In this document: piece by piece, positions 41,656 to 49,793 of the stretch
Layout: the number at the start of each line of letters is the position of its first letter
How positions within the stretch are numbered: the stretch's first letter is position 1
Origin: CAYJPV01 sp964396055
GTDB taxonomy: Bacteria; Acidobacteriota; Vicinamibacteria; Vicinamibacterales; JAKQTR01
Length of the DNA stretch: 62,229 nt
Assembly: GCA_964396055.1 (NCBI GenBank)
Contig: CAYNDV010000008.1
Span: forward strand, 1 to 62,229
Direction: 5' to 3'
Made by a program: the position numbers and the translations under genes
The notes under the pieces: generated by a model
Seen by the model: the letters and a program-made list of their open reading frames with translations, nothing else
Told to the model about the DNA's origin: nothing
Databases searched by the model: none

Positions 41656-42210
41656 GCGGGAGCGGCGCGCACGCGCGCGAGCGCGGGTGCCGCGCCACAG
41701 CAGGTGGCCCAGGCCGGCGCCCGCCACGTTGAGGAGGACGTCGTCGACGTCGGTCGACCTGCGCGACACGAGCGTGATCAGCATCGCGAACTGAACGAGT
41801 TCGATGCTTACCGAGACGGCGAGGGCGGCCACCGCTGTCGTGGCACCCCGTCGGCAGCGTGTGCTGAGCAGTGGCAGGAGAAACCCCAGCGGCACGAACA
41901 GAACCACGTTGCCGACCAGTTGCCAACCCACCATGCCGCGGTGGTCCTGCACGATCCCGACGATGGTGCGCGCCGGAATGAGGTTCACCGCGGACCAGGC
42001 GGGCATGGCGTCGTCGGGTCTCACGCCAACCGGCAGGAAGAGGACCACGTAGAGCAACGCAACCAGGTATCCGGCGAAGAGTCCCTCCAGGACCGCCCGC
42101 CGCCCGGGGGCGCGCATGAATAACCGCAGGGCGACCCAGGACACGGTGCCGATCAGGGCCGACACGGGCAGGACCCAGAAGCGGATCACGAGCAGCACGA
42201 CTACGGCCAC
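41647..42210 (-). CDS. VanZ-like membrane protein
   Basis: 187 residues, four or five membrane helices. The VanZ pattern is visible: VNLIPARTIVGI, then GWQLVGNVVLFVPLGFLLPLL, then SIELVQFAM and the Asp-rich RRSTDVDDVLLNVAGAGLGHLL. VanZ-domain proteins are linked to low-level teicoplanin resistance in enterococci, but most members have no known function. It lies 16 bases after the HabA-like gene on the same strand. Confidence 0.88.
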   Translation of the reverse strand: MAVVVLLVIRFWVLPVSALIGTVSWVALRLFMRAPGRRAVLEGLFAGYLVALLYVVLFLPVGVRPDDAMPAWSAVNLIPARTIVGIVQDHRGMVGWQLVGNVVLFVPLGFLLPLLSTRCRRGATTAVAALAVSVSIELVQFAMLITLVSRRSTDVDDVLLNVAGAGLGHLLWRGTRARARARRSRVR

Positions 42211-42226
42211 GCCGGGAGCACGCAGG

Positions 42227-42631
42227 TCATCGGCGCACTCCCGAGAGAACGAGACCCAGCCCGGCGATGGTCGCCACGGTGACCGCCAGGATCAGGGCAA
42301 GGGTGATTTGCTCGACGGCAGGCGGTGCGCCGTGGCCCGCACCTGCCAGCGGGGCGAACTCCCGGGCACCCGTGAATGAGGCGCTCAGGGTGACGGCCCA
42401 GTTCCCGTAGGCGCCGGCCATCAGCATCCGGACGGACAGGCGTTCCCGGCCGGGGCTCAGCCTGATGGCTGACCAGACGGCTCCGAGCCCGAGCAGCAGC
42501 AGGGCGTTCATGATCCCGCCCACGTGCGCCGCGAGGCCCATGCGGGCGTTCGGAGCCACGATGGGCGCGAACCCCGTCAGCACCCCGAGCAGGGCCAGCA
42601 GGATTCCGTTCCGGACGAGTGGCTTGTTCAT
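42227..42631 (-). CDS. Hydroxylaminobenzene mutase-like (HabA/HabB) membrane protein
   Basis: 134 residues from ATG 42631 with AAGGAG five bases upstream. Four membrane helices. The segment LTGFAPIVAPNARMGLAAHVGGIMNALLLLGLGAVW matches my recollection of the HabA/HabB family, which rearranges hydroxylaminobenzene to aminophenol. Many relatives are annotated only as membrane proteins, so the reaction is uncertain. Located between a DinB gene and VanZ. Confidence 0.6.
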   Translation of the reverse strand: MNKPLVRNGILLALLGVLTGFAPIVAPNARMGLAAHVGGIMNALLLLGLGAVWSAIRLSPGRERLSVRMLMAGAYGNWAVTLSASFTGAREFAPLAGAGHGAPPAVEQITLALILAVTVATIAGLGLVLSGVRR

Positions 42632-42716
42632 GATCTCCTTCGCGCACGCGCACACCAGCGTGGCGAACACACGGGACCTACGGCTGGCGGGTGTGCGCCG
42701 CGGGTGTCTGCTGCTG

Positions 42717-42750
42717 GTCGGGGCGTGGTCCCGGGGGCATTGTAGCGCAC
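42717..42750. repeat. 34-bp repeat, copy 2
   Basis: Second copy of the element at 41622. On the minus strand it carries TACAAT in place of TAGAAT, and lies about 86 bases before the HabA-like start, so in both copies a -10-like box precedes a leftward gene. Confidence 0.85.
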
Positions 42751-42784
42751 GTTGTCGTCGGCCCGGCGCGTGCGCCCGCGTACC

Positions 42785-42901
42785 TCAGGCCCGCGGCGCC
42801 TGCAGTGCAGCGGACTCGATCCCGCGGATGAAGTCGCTCTTGGCGTCCGTGTAGGCGTCCTTGGTGCACCGCGGGGCCAGGTCGCGCTTCGAACGACCTA
42901 C
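42785..42901 (-). pseudogene. GrpB/UPF0157 C-terminal remnant
   Basis: A 38-codon stretch ending at TGA 42785-42787 reads KRDLAPRCTKDAYTDAKSDF and onward. This resembles the C-terminal helix of GrpB-family proteins (K-L-A-R-D-AYT-K-F pattern). It begins inside the DinB stop region and has no start codon or N-terminal domain, so it is probably the tail of a gene deleted when the DinB gene arrived. The assignment rests on motif memory. Confidence 0.45.
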
Positions 42902-43431
42902 CTCGCCGTCAGCACTGGCAGATACGCCTTCCAGGGCCCGACCTCATGCGCATACTGCTTCGCCATGACGCGGGCAGCCTGGGCCACGTGACCCAGATCG
43001 TGCACCGCCCATGTGGCGAGAAGCTGCTCGAGGGTGACCTCACCGAACTCGGGGTGTTCGCCTCGCAGTGCGAGTTCGGTCGCGGTCAACGCGAATCCGC
43101 GCAGCGTGGCCACATTCCGCGACCGCAACTCCCTGAACTCCTCGAGGAGTTCTTCGAGATCGCGGGCACGGTTCCGATCCCTGTGGCGGAGTCGATCGAA
43201 GGGTACAAACCGCCGCTCCGGGCCTCCGCCGAGGATGACGCGTGCCCGGGGAATCCAGTCCGTCTCTTCGCCGTCGATCAGGTGTCCGACGACGTCGAAG
43301 GCGCTCCAGGTGCCGGGCCCCTCGGCGTTCTCGGTCCAGCGCGGGGGCAGACCGCCGAGCAGGGACCGGAGCACTGCCGGCGTCCGCTCCAGTATCGCGA
43401 CGACCTCGTCGAGGGAGAACGTGCTCATCAT
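42898..43431 (-). CDS. DinB/YfiT-like four-helix metalloenzyme-fold protein
   Basis: 177 residues from ATG 43431, overlapping the upstream stop as ATGA. DinB_2 pattern: WSAFDVVGHLIDGEETDWIPRARVIL with the first metal His, and TWAVHDLGHVAQAARVMAKQY with the second and third His. Such proteins bind nickel or zinc and include bacillithiol transferases and damage-inducible proteins of unknown reaction. Cytoplasmic. Confidence 0.87.
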   Translation of the reverse strand: MMSTFSLDEVVAILERTPAVLRSLLGGLPPRWTENAEGPGTWSAFDVVGHLIDGEETDWIPRARVILGGGPERRFVPFDRLRHRDRNRARDLEELLEEFRELRSRNVATLRGFALTATELALRGEHPEFGEVTLEQLLATWAVHDLGHVAQAARVMAKQYAHEVGPWKAYLPVLTAR

Positions 43432-44231
43432 CGGCGGGACCTCCGGACGCCCCGTCTCCTGGCCGCGCCGGCGAGTTCCCGGACGATGCGTTCGACCAGT
43501 CTGACGGGAACCGGGTCTGCCAGCGGGAACCGGACGGTGCCCTTGCTGAGCTGATACGGCCCGAGGTCGGCCCCCAGCGCCTGACGCACGGGTTCCGTGA
43601 CCGGATACAGGGACCAGTGCTCCTTCCACCCCGCGAAGTACACGACGGGCCGCCCGGCTACCTTGCAGGCCGGGATCCGGTAGCTGATCGTCTCTTCGGC
43701 GTCCGGCAGCACGTGCCGGATGATCTTCCGCACACGCTGGAGGACCCGCCGGGTCTGGGCCGGCTGTTCCGCGAGGTATTCATCCACGAGGCCGGCCCTG
43801 GTCTTCGCCTGCTTCGTCGCCGCCTGCGCGTCTGCCTCGGCCGCCAGCCGCCGTGTGATGTCCGCGTACGCGGCGCGGATCAGCGCCTCCAGCGCACGCG
43901 CGTCGACGTCGACGCCGGGCTTCAGCTTGACGTGCCGCATCCGTCTGCCGCTGCCCTGCAGCAGGCTGCCCGGGTCTTCCAGGTCGGCGCCATGGAAGAA
44001 CCCGATGTTGACGTGCGCCGTGAAGACGCCCACGTAGCCGAATGCGGCGTTCTGCACGCACGCCGTGGGGCAGCCGTCGTGCATGGTCTCCCGGACATCG
44101 CGCCCGCACGTCCGCATCCGGGCGAACCACCGGTGCGCGAGCGCGCCGAGTGCGGGCGCCTGCGCCGCGAGCCACGGATCGACGGCCGGATCCCGCCGCC
44201 TGGCGCCGGGAAGCCGGAACAGGTCGTTCAT
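43428..44231 (-). CDS. Tandem DUF1801/YdhG-like protein
   Basis: 267 residues. The second half (about 148-255) is a frataxin-like DUF1801 domain (VDEYLAEQPAQTRRVLQRVRKIIRHVLPDAEETISYRIPA, then YFAGWKEHWSLYPV and KGTVRFPLADPVP). The first half (about 15-135) looks like a diverged related domain with HDGCPTACVQNAAFGYVGVF and GFFHGADLEDPGSLLQGSGRRMRHVKL. Function unknown; some relatives are proposed iron or heme chaperones. Coupled by 4-base overlaps to both neighbours. Confidence 0.8.
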   Translation of the reverse strand: MNDLFRLPGARRRDPAVDPWLAAQAPALGALAHRWFARMRTCGRDVRETMHDGCPTACVQNAAFGYVGVFTAHVNIGFFHGADLEDPGSLLQGSGRRMRHVKLKPGVDVDARALEALIRAAYADITRRLAAEADAQAATKQAKTRAGLVDEYLAEQPAQTRRVLQRVRKIIRHVLPDAEETISYRIPACKVAGRPVVYFAGWKEHWSLYPVTEPVRQALGADLGPYQLSKGTVRFPLADPVPVRLVERIVRELAGAARRRGVRRSRR

Positions 44232-44515
44232 CCTCGTGATCCTCCCGTCGGTCCGAATCGCGCCTGCGAGCGCGCCCGTGCCCTGGCGGCCTCGACCTCG
44301 CGATCGCGGGGCTGTGCGGCGGTCACCAGGCTGGCCATCAGGGTGCCAATGGCTGACGCGACGTCGTCGACCGCGCGGTCGAACGCTTCGCGATTGGCCT
44401 GAGAGGGCGTGTTGAACCCGGAGAGCTTGCGGACGAATTGCAGCGACGCGGCCCGGATCTCGCGCTCGGTGGCGGGCGGCTGGAAGTTGAACAATGTTCT
44501 GATGTTACGGCACAT
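44228..44515 (-). CDS. DUF2277 family protein
   Basis: 95 residues from ATG 44515. Starts MCRNIRTLFNFQPPATEREIRAASLQFVRKLSGF, the signature of DUF2277, a small cytoplasmic family often encoded near DinB and glyoxalase-like genes. Function unknown. Its stop overlaps the next start (ATGA), so it forms one translationally coupled series with the two downstream genes. Confidence 0.9.
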   Translation of the reverse strand: MCRNIRTLFNFQPPATEREIRAASLQFVRKLSGFNTPSQANREAFDRAVDDVASAIGTLMASLVTAAQPRDREVEAARARARSQARFGPTGGSRG

Positions 44516-44552
44516 ACGCACCTCGGGGACCGTCGCGGCGGTCATCCCTTCA

Positions 44553-45299
44553 TCACCGCGGCATCAGCGCAAAGACACCCCAGCCCAGGTATTCACGCGT
44601 GTACGCGGCATAGCGCGCCGGTTCCGAGGCCAGTCTGGCTCGAACGTCTGTGGCGCACTCGTCGTCGGGATTGGCGTCGAGCCATCGACGCATGGTGAGC
44701 CACTTGGCCGCCTCGTATCTGTCCCAGCCGTCCTGGCCGGCCAGAACCATTTCAACGACGTCGCAGCCAAGGCGGCCACACGACGCGAGCAGGTCTGGCA
44801 ACAGGAGAAAGTCGGCGATCGACCGGGCAAGACACCCCCTGGCCACATCGTCTGTCGGCGGCAACTGCCGCCAGTAGGGCTCCCCGATGAGGATGATGCC
44901 TCCGGGGCGCAGGCTCCGCGACAGCAGTTCGATGGTGCCGACGACGCCCCCGGCGATCCACGTGGCCCCGACACAGGCGGCCACATGGACCTTCTCGTCA
45001 GCGACATAGCCGGCCGCGTCGCCATGGATGAACGTGACGCGGTCGGCGACGCCCAGTTCAGCGGCACGGCGTGCCGCCTGCTCGGTGAACAACCGGCTCA
45101 TGTCGATGCCGAGACCGATGACGCCGTGATCGCGTGCCCAGGTGCACAGCATCTCCCCCGAACCGCTACCGAGGTCGAGCACCCGGGCCCCCGGTTCCAG
45201 GCGCAGCGCTGCGCCGAGCGTGGCGAGTTGGTCGGGGGTGATCGGGTTGTGGATGCGGTGAGCGCTCTCGGTGATGGTGAAGATGCGCGGAATATCCAC
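44553..45299 (-). CDS. Class I SAM-dependent methyltransferase
   Basis: 248 residues from GTG 45299. SAM motif I is RVLDLGSGSGEMLCTWA, motif II acidic loop GLGIDMS, and motif post-I DRVTFIHGDAAGYV. Motif III is RPGGIILIGEPYW. The substrate is not evident; the EPYWRQLPP segment resembles small-molecule methyltransferases. First gene of the DUF2277-YdhG-DinB series. Confidence 0.85.
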   Translation of the reverse strand: MDIPRIFTITESAHRIHNPITPDQLATLGAALRLEPGARVLDLGSGSGEMLCTWARDHGVIGLGIDMSRLFTEQAARRAAELGVADRVTFIHGDAAGYVADEKVHVAACVGATWIAGGVVGTIELLSRSLRPGGIILIGEPYWRQLPPTDDVARGCLARSIADFLLLPDLLASCGRLGCDVVEMVLAGQDGWDRYEAAKWLTMRRWLDANPDDECATDVRARLASEPARYAAYTREYLGWGVFALMPR

Positions 45300-45725
45300 G
45301 GCCGAACACGTCCTCTCGGGTGTAGAGAGCCTCACTGAGGCCGGACGACTTGAGGTAGTTGAGCGTCGCCTTCGAAGCATCCCACTAAGGCGTTCGACAG
45401 AGTCAGATTGTGTAGCTCGTCTACAAGCTGGGCTTTGTGGTTGGGCACGACTGTGTTCGTCCGCCTAACTAGTATTCGACTGCGAAGCCGGGAACATTTC
45501 TGGTCAGTGTATCCACATCAACACCGTCGTCAGTCCCGCCCGCAACCTCAGTCCGGCCAAATGGTAACACCGGCCATCGCGCCGCGAATCCAGGCCGATA
45601 CCCCGACGACGATTCTCCGTGCAAACCCTGCGGGACTGGCGTGACCCGGAGGGCGAACCGGGGAGGAACGGCAGAAAACCGAATGGCCTTCCGGGCGAGT
45701 CATGCGAGCGCGTCCGGACGTGGCC
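45300..45725. other. 426-bp gap with lower GC, no gene supported
   Basis: No convincing frame in either strand. The part from about 45390 to 45540 is clearly less GC-rich than its flanks. It contains the inverted repeat TGTAG-CTCGT-CTACA at 45411-45425 and, at 45554-45571, an 18-bp sequence identical to one at 52661-52678. It is probably decayed or recently inserted DNA. Confidence 0.6.
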
Positions 45726-46130
45726 CTACGGGGCCGGCGGGAGCCGTCGTGCGCGCCTCCAGCCCGCCAGCACGTACAGCAGCACGGCGCACGAGGCGCC
45801 AACGCCCGCGCCGGACGCGAGCAGCCACGGGATGGCCTGCGCCCGGACCCGGTCCCAGTTGTTGAAGCGGAACCGGATCTCGGAGGCCGCGATCGTCGCC
45901 GGCCCGGTCCCATCTGCGAGTTGCAGGCGTCCAGCCTTGACGTGTTCATCGAGCCGCACGCCGCGGACGTACACCTCTACGCGATCCGCGACATCGGGCA
46001 ACGAGGGGCTCAGCTGCGTCGGCGTCCACCACTGATCGGAGGCCTGCGCCACGTGACCCGCGATGTGGAGGCTCGAGATGAGCAGGACGACGCCCGCGAG
46101 CGTCAGCAGGAGCGTTCTGGACTGGTTCAT
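45726..46130 (-). CDS. Hypothetical two-helix membrane protein
   Basis: 134 residues. An N-terminal helix (TLLLTLAGVVLLISSLHIA) and a C-terminal helix (AIPWLLASGAGVGASCAVLLYVLAGW) flank an ~85-residue domain rich in beta-like segments (VEVYVRGVRLDEH, LQLADGTGPATIAASEIRFRF), probably periplasmic. No recognised domain. The frame has good codon character, and the C-terminus is short and basic. Confidence 0.6.
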   Translation of the reverse strand: MNQSRTLLLTLAGVVLLISSLHIAGHVAQASDQWWTPTQLSPSLPDVADRVEVYVRGVRLDEHVKAGRLQLADGTGPATIAASEIRFRFNNWDRVRAQAIPWLLASGAGVGASCAVLLYVLAGWRRARRLPPAP

Positions 46131-46188
46131 CGGCTCTGGCCTCCCTCTTCCTGCCGCGTTTCGAACGGCCCGACCCGGAGCCCCGACG

Positions 46189-46623
46189 TCACGTGCGCCT
46201 GGCGGCGCCGCGCGTCGGCCGGCGCGGCGGTCGTCGTTCGAACTGCATCAGTTCCACCGGCGCCCCGTCATCGAGAACAAACGCCACCCGCACGCCGTCT
46301 GAGGGCGCGTTCGGGGCAATCAGCACCGTCCGGCCCGTGAGGGCTTCGTCGAGATCGTCAACGACGAAGGCGACGTGGGGGATCTGCTTCACCACCTCGG
46401 GCACCGGGCAGTCGGGATCGAAGCGCATCCATTCGATGCCGAAGGGACTCGTCTCGAAGCCGCTGACGTGGAGGCCGAGGGCGGGCAGGTGCCGCTCGCC
46501 GGGGCGCGGCGCGGCACAGGGAATGCCGAGGTGGTGGTACCGCCATCCGTGGCGGGCGACCGCCGCCGGCGGATCGGCAGGACGCCGGCGCGGGGCGATT
46601 CGCCAGGGCGGCCGTTGCGTCAT
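46189..46623 (-). CDS. VOC-family glyoxalase-like protein, single domain
   Basis: 144 residues. After a basic, Pro-rich N-terminus the fold begins WRYHHLGIPCA with the first metal-ligand His; PHVAFVVDDLDEAL and PVELMQFERRP supply the later His and Glu. Substrate unknown. It overlaps the upstream VOC gene by 4 bases, so the two are coexpressed and might form a heterodimer. Confidence 0.82.
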   Translation of the reverse strand: MTQRPPWRIAPRRRPADPPAAVARHGWRYHHLGIPCAAPRPGERHLPALGLHVSGFETSPFGIEWMRFDPDCPVPEVVKQIPHVAFVVDDLDEALTGRTVLIAPNAPSDGVRVAFVLDDGAPVELMQFERRPPRRPTRGAARRT

Positions 46624-47000
46624 CGGCGTTCCTCCATCAGGCCGACCAGGTTCCCGTCGGGATCGCGCACGAACGCCGTCCAGAGCTCGTGATCGGGCAT
46701 CCGAGCGGTGAGTTGCGGGCCGCGCTCATCCGTGGCCCCGCGCTGCAGGAGTGCCGCATGGGCCGCCGCGATATCCGTGACGGAGAAGTAGAGCACGGAA
46801 TTCGCCCCGACGGCGCCGGCACCCTGCGGCCGGGTCAGCATGATTCGGATGTCGCCCGCCTCCAGAAAGGCGAGGTGTTCTCCGGCACTGAACAGGAACC
46901 TGAGGCCGAGCACATCTCGATAGAAGACCAGCGCAGCCGGTACGTCGCTCACGGTGATGGCAATCTGCCGGATTCCGGTCAGCGTGATGTCGTTGGTCAT
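46620..47000 (-). CDS. VOC-family glyoxalase/bleomycin-resistance-like protein
   Basis: 126 residues from ATG 47000. Typical VOC strand order: RQIAITVSDVPAALVFYRDVLGLRFL, IRIMLTRPQ, VLYFSVTDIAAAHAALLQRGA, then ELWTAFVRDPDGNLVGLMEE with the terminal metal Glu. The first metal position is Gln/Ala-like rather than His, so metal binding may be weak. Coupled to the downstream VOC gene. Confidence 0.87.
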   Translation of the reverse strand: MTNDITLTGIRQIAITVSDVPAALVFYRDVLGLRFLFSAGEHLAFLEAGDIRIMLTRPQGAGAVGANSVLYFSVTDIAAAHAALLQRGATDERGPQLTARMPDHELWTAFVRDPDGNLVGLMEERR

Positions 47001-47145
47001 CCCGGTTCTCCCACCTTCGTTCCGACCACGCACCAGTAGTGCCGATGCGAGCCAGGAACTGACCGACCATGCCGAGGTCCTCGAATCGGGCTGCGGGCGG
47101 ACCGACCCGCCGCGCGTTGCGGAAGCCGTTCCACGCTACTCCCGG
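46997..47145 (-). pseudogene. 3' remnant of a methyltransferase-like gene, frameshifted
   Basis: Two adjacent frames together read as a protein end: ...RFEDLGMVGQFLAR in one frame, then HYWCVVGTKVGEPG and a stop in another. The join needs a one-base shift near 47045. The stop overlaps the VOC start as ATGA, a sign that an intact gene once preceded it. The HYW-VVGTK ending resembles SAM methyltransferases. Low certainty. Confidence 0.35.
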
Positions 47146-47238
47146 TCATGCGCCTTGTCCACCCTGTCGATCCGGCCGGCGTCTGACCGATCCCGGCCGG
47201 GACGTTGCCTCGTCGCTCCGGGTCGCGGTGCACGCACG

Positions 47239-47272
47239 ACGGGCCGGACCCGCGTGGGCGGATCCGGCCCGT
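47239..47272. terminator. Hairpin in the VOC-maeB gap
   Basis: ACGGGCCGGA and TCCGGCCCGT form a 10-bp stem with a 14-base loop. It is one of two stem-loops between 47146 and 47321, a stretch without a gene. Confidence 0.6.
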
Positions 47273-47287
47273 TGAACAACAGCCTTG

Positions 47288-47311
47288 GGCGTCCGGCTGA
47301 AGCCGGACGCC
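47288..47311. terminator. Hairpin after maeB, REP-like palindrome
   Basis: GGCGTCCGGCT and AGCCGGACGCC form a perfect 11-bp stem with a 2-base loop, ten bases after the maeB stop. No T-run. The compact form also resembles dispersed extragenic palindromes. Confidence 0.65.
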
Positions 47312-47321
47312 ACGAAGGACG

Positions 47322-49586
47322 CTACTTCTTCAACGCCTCGGCCGACACGGCCGTGATCGCCGCGACGTTGACGATCTCCGCCACGGTCATGCCGTGCTGC
47401 AGGACGTTCACCGGCTTCTTCATGCCCATCAGCAGCGGCCCGATGGCGTCGGCGCTGCCCAGGCGCTGCACGAGCTTGTAGCCGATGTTGCCCGACGTGA
47501 GATCCGGGAACACCAGCACGTTCGCGTCGCCCTTGATGCGCGAGTGCGGGTAGTTCTTGGTGACGATCTCCTCCACCACCGCGGTGTCGAGGTGCATCTC
47601 GCCGTCCACGATGATGTCCGGGTTCTTGGCCCGCACGAGGTCCACGGCCTTCGCCACGCGGGCCGAGATGGGATGCGGCACCGAGCCGAAGCTCGAGAAC
47701 GCCAGCATCGCCACCTTCGGATCGGTGTCGAAGTTGCGCGCCAGGTCGGCCGTGAGGCAGGCGATTTCGGCCAGTTCCTCAGCGGTCGGCTGGATGTTGA
47801 CCATGGTGTCGGCGCAGAAGAAGATGCGGTCCTTCAGCACCAGGACGTGGGCCGCCGACACGCGCGAGACGCCGTCCTTCAGGCCGACAATCTGCAGCGC
47901 CGGCCGGATGGTGTCGGGGTAGGCCTTGTACATCCCGCCCACGAAGCCGTCCGCGTCGCCCTTCTGCACCATCATCAGGCCGTAGACGGTGGGATCGCGC
48001 ACCATGTCGAGCGCGGCGGGCAGCGTCACGCCCTTGCGCTGCCGCAGTTCGTACAACGCCTCGGCGTACGCCTGCTCGTGTTCGGCGTTCGGCACGTTCA
48101 CGATTTCGAAATCGAGCTGCTCGATCCCGAGCCTGGCGGCCCGGGCCCGGATCTCCGCCTCACGGCCCAGCAGCACCGGCATCGCGATCTTCTGATCGAC
48201 GATGTCGCGGGCGGCGCGGATGACGGTATCGTGCTCGCCCTCGGGGAAGACGATCTTCTTCGGGCTGTCGTTGCGCGCCTTGCGCACGACGAAGTGCATC
48301 ACCTTGCGCGACGGCCCCAGCATCCGCTCGAGCTGCTCGCGGTAGGCATCCCAGTCGGTGATGGGCTTGCGCGCGACGCCGGTGTCGCACGCCGCCTTGG
48401 CGACGGCCGGGGCCTCCCACAGCAGGACGCGCGGATCGAAGGGCTTCGGGATCAGGTACTCGCGCCCGAAGGACATGGCGTCGACCCCGTACGCCTTCAG
48501 CACCACCTCGGGCACGTCCTCCTTCGCCAGCTTGGCCAGGGCGTGCGCGGCGGCCATCTTCATCTCGTCGTTGATGGCCTTCGACCGCACGTCGAGGGCG
48601 CCCCTGAAGATGAAGGGGAAGCCGAGGACGTTGTTCACCTGGTTCGGGTAGTCGGACCGGCCCGTCGCCATGATGACGTCCTTGCGCGTCGCGACGGCCA
48701 GCGGATAGGGGATCTCCGGGTCCGGGTTCGCCATGGCGAACACGATCGGGTTCTCCGCCATCGTCTTCAGCATGTCGGGCGTGACGAGGTCCTTGGCCGA
48801 CACGCCCACGAACACGTCAGCGCCCTTCATGGCGTCGGCCAGCGTCCGCGCCTTCGTGTCGACGGCGTAGCGCTGCTTGTACTTGTTCATCTTCTCCGTG
48901 CGGCCATCCCAGATGACCCCCACGGTGTCGACAAACAGGATGTTCTCCTTCTTCACGCCCAGGGCGAGGTACATGTTCGCGCAGGCGATGCCGGCGGCGC
49001 CGGCCCCCGCGAACACCACCCGCACCTGATCGATCTTCTTGTTCACCAGCTCGAGCGCGTTGACGAGCGCGGCGCCCGAGATGATGGCCGTGCCGTGCTG
49101 GTCGTCGTGGAAGATCGGGATGTCGCACATCTCCTTGAGCGTCTCCTCGATGTGGAAACACTCGGGAGCCTTGATGTCCTCGAGGTTGACGCCGCCGAAG
49201 GTCGGCTCGAGGGCCTTGACGATGCGGATGATCTCGTCCGGGTCCTTGGTGTTCAGCTCGAGGTCGAACACGTCGACGCCGGCAAACCGCTTGAACAGGA
49301 CGCCCTTGCCCTCCATGACGGGCTTGCCGCCCAGGGCACCGATGTCGCCCAGGCCCAGCACGGCGGTGCCGTTCGACACCACGGCCACCAGGTTGCCCTT
49401 GCCGGTGTACTTGTAGGCCAGCTCGGGGTCCTTCTCGATCGCCAGGCACGGCTTCGCCACGCCCGGCGTGTAGGCCAGGGAGAGGTCGCGCTGGGTGAGG
49501 CACGGCTTCGAGGTGATCACCTCGAGTTTGCCGGGCCTCGGTCGTTCGTGGTACTCGAACACGTCTTCGTCACTGATCTTGATCAT
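47322..49586 (-). CDS. maeB: NADP-dependent malic enzyme with C-terminal phosphotransacetylase-like domain
   Basis: 754 residues. Residues 1-430 are a malic enzyme with the tyrosine motif SLAYTPGVA, metal-binding FHDDQHGTA and the nucleotide fold VVFAGAGAAGIACA. Residues ~440-754 are a phosphate acetyltransferase-like domain (PKKIVFPEGEHDTVIRAARD, ending VLQHGMTVAEIVNVAAITA), which in MaeB is regulatory, sensing acetyl-CoA, rather than catalytic. It converts malate to pyruvate with NADPH formation. Monocistronic, with two hairpins downstream. A second malic enzyme, of the NAD type, lies at 55365. Confidence 0.95.
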   Translation of the reverse strand: MIKISDEDVFEYHERPRPGKLEVITSKPCLTQRDLSLAYTPGVAKPCLAIEKDPELAYKYTGKGNLVAVVSNGTAVLGLGDIGALGGKPVMEGKGVLFKRFAGVDVFDLELNTKDPDEIIRIVKALEPTFGGVNLEDIKAPECFHIEETLKEMCDIPIFHDDQHGTAIISGAALVNALELVNKKIDQVRVVFAGAGAAGIACANMYLALGVKKENILFVDTVGVIWDGRTEKMNKYKQRYAVDTKARTLADAMKGADVFVGVSAKDLVTPDMLKTMAENPIVFAMANPDPEIPYPLAVATRKDVIMATGRSDYPNQVNNVLGFPFIFRGALDVRSKAINDEMKMAAAHALAKLAKEDVPEVVLKAYGVDAMSFGREYLIPKPFDPRVLLWEAPAVAKAACDTGVARKPITDWDAYREQLERMLGPSRKVMHFVVRKARNDSPKKIVFPEGEHDTVIRAARDIVDQKIAMPVLLGREAEIRARAARLGIEQLDFEIVNVPNAEHEQAYAEALYELRQRKGVTLPAALDMVRDPTVYGLMMVQKGDADGFVGGMYKAYPDTIRPALQIVGLKDGVSRVSAAHVLVLKDRIFFCADTMVNIQPTAEELAEIACLTADLARNFDTDPKVAMLAFSSFGSVPHPISARVAKAVDLVRAKNPDIIVDGEMHLDTAVVEEIVTKNYPHSRIKGDANVLVFPDLTSGNIGYKLVQRLGSADAIGPLLMGMKKPVNVLQHGMTVAEIVNVAAITAVSAEALKK

Positions 49587-49751
49587 GGCTGCCCCACCAA
49601 TGAAAGAGAGTGGCGGATAAGGACGCCTGCAGGGGTCGTCGGTACAGACGCCCGGCGTCGCGGCGCCCTACCCGGTGCCGTATAGCCTACTCCATCTGAC
49701 GCAAAGTGGTGGCGGGTGCCGGCGGGAATTCGTGGGGCGGCGGGGCGGGGT

Positions 49752-49788
49752 GCGCGCGGGTGGCTGAGTGGTCTAGCCACCCGCGCGC
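49752..49788. terminator. Strong hairpin after the DUF1080/Gfo-Idh operon
   Basis: Perfect 14-bp stem (GCGCGCGGGTGGCT with AGCCACCCGCGCGC) and a 9-base loop, six bases after the DUF1080 stop. No T-run follows. Confidence 0.75.
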
Positions 49789-49793
49789 CTGAC

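Noticed and set aside
42678..42869. Small frame of 63 codons in the DinB-HabA gap
   Set aside because: Low-complexity and Arg/Pro-rich, overlapping both the 34-bp repeat and the better supported GrpB-like tail in another frame.
39500..47000. Integron gene-cassette array
   Set aside because: The gene types (DinB, VOC, GNAT, VanZ) are common in cassettes, but there are no attC sites between genes, no integrase, and several genes overlap by four bases. A lone GCCTAAC near 45469 has no matching GTTRRRY partner.
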